64,000 bases of DNA from Collinsella provencensis (GTDB lineage: Bacteria; Actinomycetota; Coriobacteriia; Coriobacteriales; Coriobacteriaceae): contig NZ_LT904908.1 of the NCBI RefSeq assembly GCF_900199705.1, forward strand, positions 612,530-676,529, read 5' to 3'. Below are positions 19,041 to 24,587 of the stretch, in pieces. The position numbers were made by a program, and so were the translations under genes. Below the pieces are notes generated by a model. That model saw only the letters and a program-made list of their open reading frames with translations, was not told where the DNA came from and did no database searches. Positions within the stretch are counted from its first letter, which is position 1; every line of letters starts with the position of its first letter.

Positions 19041-19589
19041 GATACCCCATCTCGACCTCTTTTTGCCTGATGTTCAGAGAATTAGGCGTTCTCTGCAAAA
19101 CGTCCCTCGATGGACCTTCGTTTTCCACCGTGTAGCTGCGCAGATACGTGCCGAGGGCGAACGGTGCGCAACCCCTACCGCGGAACACGCGTGGCACACC
19201 TGCAACGGCGCCATCACGCGCCCCTCTGGCGCTTCATGTCCCCGCGGATGAGGCGCTTTATGTAACCGGCCTGGTTCTCCTGCGCCTCGAGCCACTCGAG
19301 TATGTCCGCTTCCGATTTGTAGAACGTCAGCGCCTTGCGCGTGGTGCTCTCCCTCTAGTACTTCGCTGACGCCCTCTTCTGCGCCTCTGAGACCATGGCC
19401 ACCTCTTCCTGACCGCGTTGTACGCGCGGTTCGCGATGAAAGCACCGATAAAGGCCGCTACGAATATCCTCATGGCCATGCTCCAATCTGATAATGTGGA
19501 CGTGGAGCGGGCCGGTCGCATCGACCCCTGCATCCCTACCTTGACCTCTTGAAGTGCTTGCCGACTCGTCTTAGAGGTCTTTTCTTTCA
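19041..19589. other. Decayed mobile-type DNA left of the CRISPR region
   Basis: Nearly 550 bases. Apart from the interrupted small gene at 19214-19396 it holds only fragments. One is a possible short membrane peptide frame on the minus strand (19327-19479, MAMRIFVAAFIGAFIANRAY), which overlaps the interrupted gene and does not end cleanly. No integrase, cas gene or origin is visible. Confidence 0.4.
19214..19396 (-). pseudogene. Small mobile-element protein gene with internal TAG
   Basis: Reading from ATG 19396 (GAGGTGG site just upstream) gives MVSEAQKRASAKY, then a TAG at 19355-19357. The same frame then continues RESTTRKALTFYKSEADILE and ends at 19214 (60 codons in all). The whole resembles the short conserved proteins (KASAKY...RFY..DADL.EWLE..EN.AGYIK.LIR.DM) common on actinobacterial and Firmicute mobile elements. 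One base change at the TAG would restore it. Pseudogene unless the stop is read through. Confidence 0.6.
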
Positions 19590-19625
19590 GTTGGATTACC
19601 AGTCAAAACGACACTGCCCCAAAAC

Positions 19626-19776
19626 GACCGAACAAAGGCTGCTTTCAGAGGTTCAGCAGAAGCTCGACCGAGAACACACGGTGAGCAAGGGAAGAGACAA
19701 GAGACGACCTTGGGTTTTCGACGAGGCCATCATCGTGCTAAAAGACGGATCGATCGTAAAAAAGAAGAGGGGTTAA
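19626..19776 (+). pseudogene. Gene 3' end A, cut by a CRISPR repeat
   Basis: C-terminal 49 residues of an unrecognised protein, open from the repeat at 19590: VQQKLDREHTVSKGRDKRR, PWVFDEAIIVLKDGSIVKK, stop at 19776. A close copy lies on the other strand at 21010-21160. Both are followed by the same type of terminator. In both, similarity begins within about five bases of the repeat. The charged C-terminal end would fit a polymorphic toxin tip or a phage protein. Confidence 0.7.
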
Positions 19777-19804
19777 ACCCCCCCGAATCGGCGGGGAAAC
19801 CCCT
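19766..19804 (+). terminator. Terminator after gene end A
   Basis: Nested stem GAGGGGTT ... CCCCC / GGGGG ... AACCCCTC starting inside the last codons of gene end A. The same structure occurs inverted at 20980-21019. Confidence 0.6.
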
Positions 19805-19840
19805 CTAGAAACATATTACCACATCATAAATCGGAAATAC

Positions 19841-19863
19841 GGCCCCGCACGGGGCCCTTTTCA
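19841..19863 (+). terminator. GC hairpin with T tract
   Basis: GGCCCC / GGGGCC stem followed by CTTTTC, within the first long piece and before the repeat at 19899. Confidence 0.5.
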
Positions 19864-19934
19864 TATCGTGCCGCCGCGACCGCAGCGGCCCTTTCCATGT
19901 TGGATTACCAGTCAAAACGACACTGCCCCAAAAC

Positions 19935-19994
19935 GATGGAGAGACTGTGGTGGTTGTTGGATCTGAAAACGAAATCGCGACCTTAAAGAAATGA
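19935..19994 (+). pseudogene. Gene 3' end cut by a CRISPR repeat
   Basis: The last 19 codons of a gene (DGETVVVVGSENEIATLKK, stop TGA at 19992) begin exactly at the end of the repeat 19899-19934. A hairpin (GAGGC / GCCTC, about 19993-20030) follows as terminator, then the start of a YjcQ-like gene. The beta-strand-rich end with a short helix suits a toxin tip, but no family can be named. Confidence 0.55.
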
Positions 19995-20069
19995 GGCCGT
20001 TTCCCGTATAGCAAGTCGGGTCGTGCCTCATCTTTATTTGATTATAGCACCTCGAATGATTGGAACAAC

Positions 20070-20112
20070 ATGTCTAGGGACGACTTCGACGTCATCGCGT
20101 TCAAGGTGCTCT
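20070..20112 (+). pseudogene. YjcQ-like gene, first 14 codons only
   Basis: ATG at 20070 gives MSRDDFDVIAFKVL and then runs into the CRISPR repeat at 20113. This matches the start of YjcQ family proteins (MsrDDyfvIvyKILsYLYeClK). A second, inverted copy with 23 codons lies at 20823-20892. Both are cut by a repeat. Confidence 0.65.
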
Positions 20113-20250
20113 GTTGGATTACCAGTCAAAACGACACTGCCCCAAAACGGTGTGCTCCGCGTCGGTAGCCGAGTTCGCGTTGGATTACCAGTCAAAACGA
20201 CACTGCCCCAAAACAGGCGTCGTCCCTGGTTTCAGTGAAACACAGCCAAG

Positions 20251-20592
20251 CTAAAATGCAGGCAGAATCCCGGTCGCCTCGAACTCATCGCGCATCCACT
20301 CGTTGTAGAAGTCGAAGGACACCATGATGTCATCAGGTCCGGTGCCGCTCCACTCCGCCACGACCATGTCGAGAGCGAACCTGTCGGGGATGGAGCCCCA
20401 ATCCATCTCGGCCCATAGGGACTCGAACTCCTCGATGTCATCTTGTTTCACGAGCCAACCGGAGAGGTTCTCGCAATCGATCTCCTCCGTGATGAGGTCG
20501 TGCCCTTCTCCTGAGTACAGGAAGAACACGCGGCCGAGTTCGGATGCTGCCTCTTGGACGATTGAGAAGTAGCACAGAAAGCGGTCGTCCAT
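20251..20592 (-). CDS. Putative immunity protein
   Basis: 113 aa from ATG 20592 (MDDRFLCYFSIVQEAASELG); the frame is open to 20658, where MPKINATG would overlap the toxin end. It is acidic, with YSGEGHDLITEEI, WAEMDWGSIPDRF and VSFDFYNEWMRDEF, the look of a small polymorphic-toxin immunity protein. It lies directly downstream of the toxin 3' end at 20609-20720 and is complete, unlike several others in the array. Family not recognised. Confidence 0.65.
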   Translation of the reverse strand: MDDRFLCYFSIVQEAASELGRVFFLYSGEGHDLITEEIDCENLSGWLVKQDDIEEFESLWAEMDWGSIPDRFALDMVVAEWSGTGPDDIMVSFDFYNEWMRDEFEATGILPAF

Positions 20593-20608
20593 CGTCGAGT
20601 CGATGGTC

Positions 20609-20720
20609 CTAATCCCCCTGATGCCCGATGGCGTTCCTGTAGCGTTTATTTTCGGCACCGCCCTTCATCACGGTCACGAACTCGCCCCTGCCGTTCACGA
20701 TCACGACGTCACTGCCCTTT
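20609..20720 (-). pseudogene. Toxin C-terminal tip cut by a CRISPR repeat
   Basis: The last 36 codons of a gene read in frame from the repeat at 20721-20756: KGSDVVIVNGRGEFVTVMKG, then GAENKRYRNAIGHQGD and stop at 20609. The pattern VVIVNGRGEFVTVMKGG is typical of C-terminal toxin domains of secreted polymorphic toxins. The immunity gene follows at once. Confidence 0.6.
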
Positions 20721-20822
20721 GTTGGATTACCAGTCAAAACGACACTGCCCCAAAACCGGCGGCATACATGCCGCGTCTTACGGCACGTTGGATTACCAGT
20801 CAAAACGACACTGCCCCAAAAC

Positions 20823-20892
20823 CCGACTTGATGCAGCCGTACAGGCATGAGAGAACCTTGAACGCGATGACGTCGAAATCGTCCCTAGACAC
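20823..20892 (-). pseudogene. YjcQ-like gene, first 23 codons only
   Basis: GTG at 20892 after GGAGG starts (V)SRDDFDVIAFKVL SCLYGCIKSG and then hits the repeat 20787-20822. It is the longer of the two YjcQ-like starts; the plus-strand copy at 20070 stops nine codons earlier. Confidence 0.65.
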
Positions 20893-20979
20893 TGCTACCT
20901 CCGTGATTGATAAAATTGCCTCATTTACACCTTGTCTTGACTAGAAACAATCAAAACATGATGTGGTATTATGCATCTA

Positions 20980-21019
20980 GAGAGGTTTCCCCGCCGGCTC
21001 GGGGGGGGTTTAACCTCTC
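20980..21019 (-). terminator. Terminator after gene end A'
   Basis: GAGAGGTT ... CCCCGCC / GGCTCGGGG ... AACCTCTC structure at the end of the inverted gene end A'. It is the mirror copy of 19766-19804. Confidence 0.6.
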
Positions 21020-21160
21020 GTTTTTTTTACAATCGATCCGTCCTTTTGTACGATGATTGCCTCGTCAAAAACCCAAGGTCGTCCTTTGTCTTTTCCTTTT
21101 CTAACTGTGTGTTCTCGGTCGAGCTTCTGCTGGACCCCTGAAAGCAACTTTTGTTCTCTC
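21010..21160 (-). pseudogene. Gene 3' end A', inverted copy
   Basis: REQKLLSGVQQKLDREHTV ... RPWVFDEAIIVQKDGSIVKK TRG, read in frame from the repeat 21161-21196 and ending at 21010. It closely matches gene end A at 19626-19776 in inverted orientation. Third-position changes dominate, so the two are diverged homologues and not a fresh duplication. Confidence 0.7.
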
Positions 21161-21196
21161 GTTGGATTACCAGTCAAAACGACACTGCCCCAAAAC

Positions 21197-21268
21197 GCAT
21201 TAACTCTGCTCCCTGCTCCTGATGCTGTTTTCAAGGTGCCCGCCGTTCCCTTGCGGCTGGTTGCATGA
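21197..21268 (+). pseudogene. Possible gene 3' end cut by a CRISPR repeat
   Basis: From the end of the repeat 21161-21196 the plus strand reads ALTLLPAPDAVFKVPAVPLR LVA then stop at 21268. It may be the end of a gene, or only an open frame. It is followed by the HTH gene promoter. Confidence 0.3.
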
Positions 21269-21282
21269 TTGCACAACAACCA

Positions 21283-21360
21283 TTAAACGCACAACGGAAG
21301 TTAAACGTCTACACAAAACCTACACAACGTTTGTTAAACGTATAACAATTGTTGTATACT
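21283..21360 (+). promoter_or_regulatory. Promoter and repeated boxes of the HTH gene
   Basis: A -10 box TATACT at 21355-21360 (extended TG) and a -35-like TTGTTA at 21331-21336, 18 bases apart. The heptamer TTAAACG occurs three times (21283, 21301, 21334), and AACAATTGTT (21344-21353) is a palindrome inside the promoter. These are likely binding sites for the HTH protein itself. Confidence 0.55.
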
Positions 21361-21386
21361 GCTTGCAACGAAAGAGAGGTGCGTTT

Positions 21387-21647
21387 ATGCAGGTAAACAA
21401 CGTTGTTAGGTTCATCATCGAGCGTTCGGGGAAAAGCTTCCGAAAAGTGAGCGAGGAGCTTGGGCGCTCCGCAAATTGGGCAGGCGTCGTCGCCATGCCA
21501 AGACGCTCACCAGCCCTCGCAACCGTCGCCGACATAGCGGACGCCTGCGGCGTGGACGTCGTGTTGGTGGACCGTGCCACCGGCGCGGCGATAGCAACCA
21601 TCGACCCGCCGCGTTGCGCACTTGAGACGCAGGGCACCGAGGACTGA
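21387..21647 (+). CDS. Small HTH (XRE/Cro-like) regulator
   Basis: 86 aa, complete. MQVNNVVRFIIERSGKSFRKVSEELGRS opens a helix-turn-helix, and the second half reads VADIADACGVDVVLVDR. Such short proteins are frequent on Coriobacteriia mobile elements. It has its own promoter and terminator. It is the only clearly complete plus-strand gene among the long pieces and lies between the repeats at 21161 and 21744. Function: DNA-binding regulator, target unknown. Confidence 0.75.
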   Translation: MQVNNVVRFIIERSGKSFRKVSEELGRSANWAGVVAMPRRSPALATVADIADACGVDVVLVDRATGAAIATIDPPRCALETQGTED

Positions 21648-21703
21648 CGCATCAGTTAGCCATCCTCACCGCCTGGTGGGGAACCGCGCACGCGCGCGCA
21701 TAG

Positions 21704-21727
21704 GCCGCCACACGTTGGCGGCTTTTT
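21704..21727 (+). terminator. Terminator of the HTH gene
   Basis: GCCGCCA / TGGCGGC stem with a CACGT loop, followed by TTTTTT. Confidence 0.85.
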
Positions 21728-21844
21728 TGTGCGCATTCCACCTGTTGGATTACCAGTCAAAACGACACTGCCCCAAAACGTGTTCCGCGTGACGTCAAAC
21801 GGCGACGAGTTGGATTACCAGTCAAAACGACACTGCCCCAAAAC

Positions 21845-21866
21845 TGCTGTACCATCCGAGAGACAT
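21845..21866 (-). pseudogene. Gene start cut after 7 codons
   Basis: ATG 21866 after a GAGGGGG site gives MSLGWYS and then meets the repeat 21809-21844. It is the gene downstream of the DUF4926-like gene. Confidence 0.4.
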
Positions 21867-21891
21867 GACATGCGCCCCCTCTATTAATCAG

Positions 21892-22071
21892 CTAGGCTAT
21901 GACCTCGGCTATATCATCGATGTGGATGAGGTAGGTCAGCGGAGCGCCGTCATCGAAATCGGAGTGATCGGCGGGCTCGAACTCGTAGTCCTCCCCTTCC
22001 TTCCAAACCTCAACGATGTTACCGACGGTACCGTCCTTGAGCTTGATTCTGGAGAACATCTCGACTTCCAT
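21892..22071 (-). CDS. DUF4926-like small protein, probable immunity protein
   Basis: 59 aa: MEVEMFSRIKLKDGTVGNI, VEVWKEGEDYEFEPADHSD, then a short C-terminal part ending at 21892. The core LKDGTVGNIVEVW...YEFE resembles the DUF4926 family (small barrel, KDG.vGtIVEv.....YEVEF). It is complete. It follows a toxin-like 3' end with its start near that gene's stop, the standard toxin-immunity layout. Confidence 0.6.
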   Translation of the reverse strand: MEVEMFSRIKLKDGTVGNIVEVWKEGEDYEFEPADHSDFDDGAPLTYLIHIDDIAEVIA

Positions 22072-22075
22072 GCCA

Positions 22076-22141
22076 TCACCCCTTCCGTTTCGCGACGTGA
22101 ATCGTAGTCAACCTCATTTTATCCTTGCCGGGATCTTTCAT
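22076..22141 (-). pseudogene. Toxin-like 3' end cut by a CRISPR repeat
   Basis: 21 residues (MKDPGKDKMRLTTIHVAKRKG) from the repeat 22142-22177 to the stop at 22076. The DUF4926-like gene begins five bases further on. Unlike the other minus-strand toxin ends, it is not in the open frame of the repeat. Confidence 0.45.
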
Positions 22142-22242
22142 GTTGGATTACCAGTCAAAACGACACTGCCCCAAAACTACCAGAAGCACTTCATCTACCT
22201 CAACAAGTTGGATTACCAGTCAAAACGACACTGCCCCAAAAC

Positions 22243-22479
22243 AGCATCGATTTCGCATAGGGTAAACCATGCGTCAGTAAGCGGTGGCACTTCCGTGACC
22301 ACGCCAGATAAATCAATCGTGTAGGCCGGCAATGAGACATCAAACCCAGTCCTCGCATCACTCTTGAAGCACGCAAAGCCACTCGAGATCGCAAACAACT
22401 CGCCAAGTCTCTCGAATTGCGCAAGACCGGCCTGAATACTGTCGTAGGCCTTGATGACCTCATCAGGGACGTTCATCAT
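22243..22479 (-). pseudogene. Immunity-like gene lacking its 3' end
   Basis: 79 codons from ATG 22479 (MMNVPDEVIKAYDSIQAGLA ... TDAWFTLCEIDAV) run into the repeat 22207-22242, which adds LGQCRFDW and a stop. The start overlaps the stop of the papain-fold toxin end (ATGATGA). Family not recognised; the position argues for an immunity protein. Confidence 0.6.
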
Positions 22480-22758
22480 CTTTTAACCGCCGCCTTTTCA
22501 ATAAGCCCGGTCACAGGATTGTCATCGACACGCAAGATAAACGTCTCCCTTTTCCTGACGTCGTTGAAATATGATGAGCAGTCATCGGAGCCAGTCTGCG
22601 AGTCGATAAATCTAGTCACGCCATCAACCTGCTCGGCCATGAATACGTGCCCGCCGCTGTTCCTGCCCTTCCATCTCACCCTAATTATAGCCCTTGAACC
22701 GTCTCCGTATTCTGCCATTGCTTTCTCAACGCTGCCGCGCATCGACGCCGGAGTTGTA
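22476..22758 (-). pseudogene. Papain-fold toxin (Tox-PL) C-terminal fragment 1
   Basis: 93 residues from the repeat 22759-22794 to the stop: TTPASMRGSVEKAMAEYGDG, RAIIRVRWKGRNSGGHVFMAEQ, VTRFIDSQTGSDDCSSYF. The block GGHVF...(V)DG.TRFID.QTG is the His- and Asp-bearing end of papain-fold (glutaminase/protease) polymorphic toxins. The catalytic Cys part is missing, so the piece is inactive. The frame is continuous with the repeat upstream (FWGSVVLTGNPT). Confidence 0.7.
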
Positions 22759-22926
22759 GTTGGATTACCAGTCAAAACGACACTGCCCCAAAACACCTTC
22801 GAATTCCACGCGCTCCTGTACGTGGTTGGATTACCAGTCAAAACGACACTGCCCCAAAACACAACGGATATGTAACGGACTCAGGGACTCGTTGGATTAC
22901 CAGTCAAAACGACACTGCCCCAAAAC

Positions 22927-23175
22927 TCCGTCAATCCAAGATGTGACTTCATCGAGCAACGCGAATCCATCGGCGCTCGGTATCTGCGGCTGGATGATTT
23001 CGCCCGATTCTTTCATAACGACGACGATAGATGGATTCAAGTCCCTGTCGATCCCATCGAGATACCCGCCGTAGAACGCCCAGAAATCATCTGCGCGTCC
23101 GATATCGACAATGCCGTAATGAGGAGGACAATCAAGAATCCCCTTCGCAACAGCCAGCGCGCCTTGGTAATCCAT
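22927..23175 (-). pseudogene. Imm35/YrhB-like immunity gene lacking its 3' end
   Basis: 83 codons from ATG 23175: MDYQGALAVAKGILD, YGIVDIGRADDFWAFYGGY, VVVMKESGEIIQP, then the repeat 22891-22926 adds VLGQCRFDW and a stop. The order ALAVAKGIL / D.WAFYGG / V.K.SGEI resembles the YrhB/Imm35 fold of immunity proteins. It follows toxin fragment 2 by four bases. Confidence 0.6.
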
Positions 23176-23179
23176 TGAA

Positions 23180-23357
23180 TTATCCCACCGCCTTCTTTAT
23201 CAGGTCGGTCACGTCCTTGTCATCGACGCGAAGTATCTCGGTCTCCCCACTTGAAATCATCGAGAAGTATGACGAGCAATCGCTCGAGCCAGTCTGAGGG
23301 TCAATGAATCGGGTAGATCCGTCAACTTGCTCGGCGATGAATACATGTCCTCCACCG
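23180..23357 (-). pseudogene. Papain-fold toxin (Tox-PL) C-terminal fragment 2
   Basis: 58 codons from the repeat 23358-23393: GGGHVFIAEQVDGSTRFIDP, QTGSSDCSSYFSMISSGETE, ILRVDDKDVTDLIKKAVG. It is a clear paralogue of fragment 1, but begins 36 residues later. The catalytic Cys part is missing. It is in frame with FWGSVVLTGNPT of the repeat. Confidence 0.7.
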
Positions 23358-23423
23358 GTTGGATTACCAGTCAAAACGACACTGCCCCAAAACGTCGAGA
23401 GTCCACCGGCGTTCCACACGCTG

Positions 23424-23541
23424 GTTGGATTACCAGTCAAAACGACACTGCGAGTCAAAATACGGCTTAGCCAAAATTGCCCCCGGGCGCCACGTAGGTG
23501 GTCATCTGACTTGCTTAGGCTCCTCTCGAGGAGCCTTTTTT
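23424..23541 (+). ncRNA. Type II tracrRNA fused to the array
   Basis: The first 28 bases equal the CRISPR repeat and form the anti-repeat. In the crRNA:tracrRNA duplex, CGACACTGC (23443-23451) pairs with GCAGTGTCG of the repeat. GAGT (23452-23455) forms the bulge and CAAAA (23456-23460) pairs with the GTTTTG end. The nexus hairpin GGCTTAGCC is at 23464-23472 after ATAC. The order GCGAGTCAAAATACGGCTTAG matches the SpyCas9 tracrRNA core GCAAGTTAAAATAAGGCTAG. A GCCCCCGGGC hairpin follows, and then the terminator. No promoter is visible upstream, where a spacer and a repeat lie instead. Confidence 0.88.
23518..23541 (+). terminator. tracrRNA terminator
   Basis: GGCTCCTC / GAGGAGCC stem with a two-base loop, followed by TTTTTT. 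Confidence 0.9.
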
Positions 23542-23834
23542 GTCTCACTACAACTCTATCGTTTCGTCCGGACACTTTTTGAGTGAGACCCCGGTATTCG
23601 GTAAGTGAGTATTTCCGACCGTACATATAGGTTTCTCTTGACAAATAGGAGAAGACTGAATTCCAACTAGATCTGGAAATGAATGAAGCTTGCTATTCAA
23701 CAAACTCGATATCAATCATCAGCGTACTGGAAAAATCATTTTCATGTCGTAGCCGTGAGCTAATCTAGCTGCCCTTCCGAACATCGCAAACGCACTACAG
23801 GTTTATGGGGCAAAACAGCTAGATGCATCTAAAC
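23542..23834. other. AT-rich stretch between tracrRNA and tRNA-Val
   Basis: About 290 bases with no gene. The inverted repeat GTCTCACT / AGTGAGAC (about 23542-23588) and many stops in all frames are the only features. No cas9, cas1, cas2 or csn2 remnant can be read in it. Confidence 0.5.
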
Positions 23835-23864
23835 GAAAAAAGGTCACGGTACATACCGTGACCT
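23835..23864 (-). terminator. tRNA-Val terminator
   Basis: AGGTCACGGT / ACCGTGACCT stem with a T tract on the minus strand, directly after tRNA-Val. Confidence 0.85.
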
Positions 23865-23873
23865 CATAATTCG

Positions 23874-23948
23874 TGGTGGGCGATACAAGATTTGAACTTG
23901 TGACCCCTTCCGTGTCAGGGAAGTGCTCTCCCCCTGAGCTAATCGCCC
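23874..23948 (-). tRNA. tRNA-Val (GAC)
   Basis: Cloverleaf on the minus strand: acceptor GGGCGAT / ATCGCCC, D arm TTAGCTCAGG, anticodon loop CTGACAC (GAC), T loop GTTCAAAT, and encoded CCA. The accessory region ends about 330 bases from its 3' side, so this tRNA may have served as an insertion point. No direct repeat of its 3' end was found. Confidence 0.95.
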
Positions 23949-24287
23949 GTCTCAGGTGCGCGCATCAGCGCGGGGTTAACTATACCAAGCTCCGCTCATT
24001 GTCGCAAGGATTTTTTCAAACTATTTTGCAATCGCGCGTTTCACGCACACTGGAAGCAAACAAATACTGGGCAGCTTCGATACATGTGGAAGCAATACCG
24101 ACACATATCCAAACAGACATGCGAACGGCGCATTATGTATCCGGCAAACACTAAATTACACCCCACGGACATAATCAAATCAAATCTGCATTTTATGCCC
24201 TGTACCTGCAGCTTCGTCAGTATCGCAATTTTTTTAAAAAAAGTGCTTGCACAGTCCGAAACATTTGCGTATAGTATCTTCCTGCAA
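23949..24287. other. Noncoding stretch with tRNA promoter
   Basis: About 340 bases without a gene. At its end is the tRNA-Gly promoter, TTGCAC (24247-24252), 17 bases, TATAGT (24270-24275). The tRNA-Val start region is at the other end. Confidence 0.6.
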
Positions 24288-24363
24288 GCGGACATGGCTC
24301 AGTTGGTAGAGCACAACCTTGCCAAGGTTGGGGTCGCGGGTTCGAGCCCCGTTGTCCGCTCCA
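24288..24363 (+). tRNA. tRNA-Gly (GCC)
   Basis: Acceptor GCGGACA / TGTCCGC, D arm TGGCTCAGTTGG, anticodon loop TTGCCAA (GCC), T loop GTTCGAGCC, and encoded CCA. A GGGCCGGTTG...CGGCCTTTTTC hairpin (about 24375-24402) separates it from tRNA-Cys. Confidence 0.95.
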
Positions 24364-24407
24364 TTGCATGTGAGGGGCCGGTTGAAAGATCGGCCTTTTT
24401 CATATAT

Positions 24408-24481
24408 GGCGGCTTGGCCAAGTGGTAAGGCAGAGGCCTGCAAAGCCTTTACCCCCGGTTCGAATCCGGGAGCCGCCTCCA
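24408..24481 (+). tRNA. tRNA-Cys (GCA)
   Basis: Acceptor GGCGGC / GCCGCC, anticodon loop CTGCAAA (GCA), T loop GTTCGAATC, and encoded CCA. A terminator hairpin AAGGTG / CACCTT with TTCTTTT follows (about 24491-24519). Confidence 0.95.
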
Positions 24482-24587
24482 TTGTCTTGTTAAGGTGTCC
24501 AATCGGGCACCTTTTCTTTTACGCGCACATCTCATGGATTCGAACCGTGCTGACGGTGCGAGCGAAGAGCAAGCCGCTCCACCAAGC

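Larger units (their letters stand above)
19590..23451 (-). CRISPR. Type II CRISPR repeats with 29-30 bp spacers and 178-547 bp gene pieces
   Basis: Fifteen identical 36-bp repeats begin GTTGGATTACCAGTC and end CACTGCCCCAAAAC on the plus strand; the other strand starts GTTTTGGGGCAG, the usual type II form. They start at 19590, 19899, 20113, 20179, 20721, 20787, 21161, 21744, 21809, 22142, 22207, 22759, 22825, 22891 and 23358. A sixteenth, 28 bases long (23424-23451), is the tracrRNA anti-repeat. Seven gaps are normal spacers (20149-20178, 20757-20786, 21780-21808, 22178-22206, 22795-22824, 22861-22890, 23394-23423). Eight gaps are long coding pieces of 273, 178, 506, 338, 547, 297, 516 and 431 bases. 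The pieces end flush against repeats. No cas gene or leader is visible. The strand follows the tracrRNA pairing. Confidence 0.93.

Noticed and set aside
19590..23451. Integron-type gene cassette array as explanation of the repeated units
   Set aside because: The repeats are 36 bp, identical and match a type II tracrRNA; attC sites are longer, variable and hairpin-forming. No integrase is present, and the pieces cut genes internally.
23180..23644. 154-codon minus-strand frame starting beyond the tracrRNA
   Set aside because: Only its last 58 codons (toxin end) are gene-like. The rest is antisense of the tracrRNA and repeat translation.
23542..23834. Remnant of cas9 or cas1 next to the tracrRNA
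   Set aside because: All frames are closed within short distances and no RuvC, HNH or Cas1 motif is readable.
23835..23948. tRNA-Val as attachment site with a duplicated 3' end at the other border of the island
   Set aside because: No copy of the tRNA 3' sequence was found near 18.2-19.6 kb and there is no integrase.
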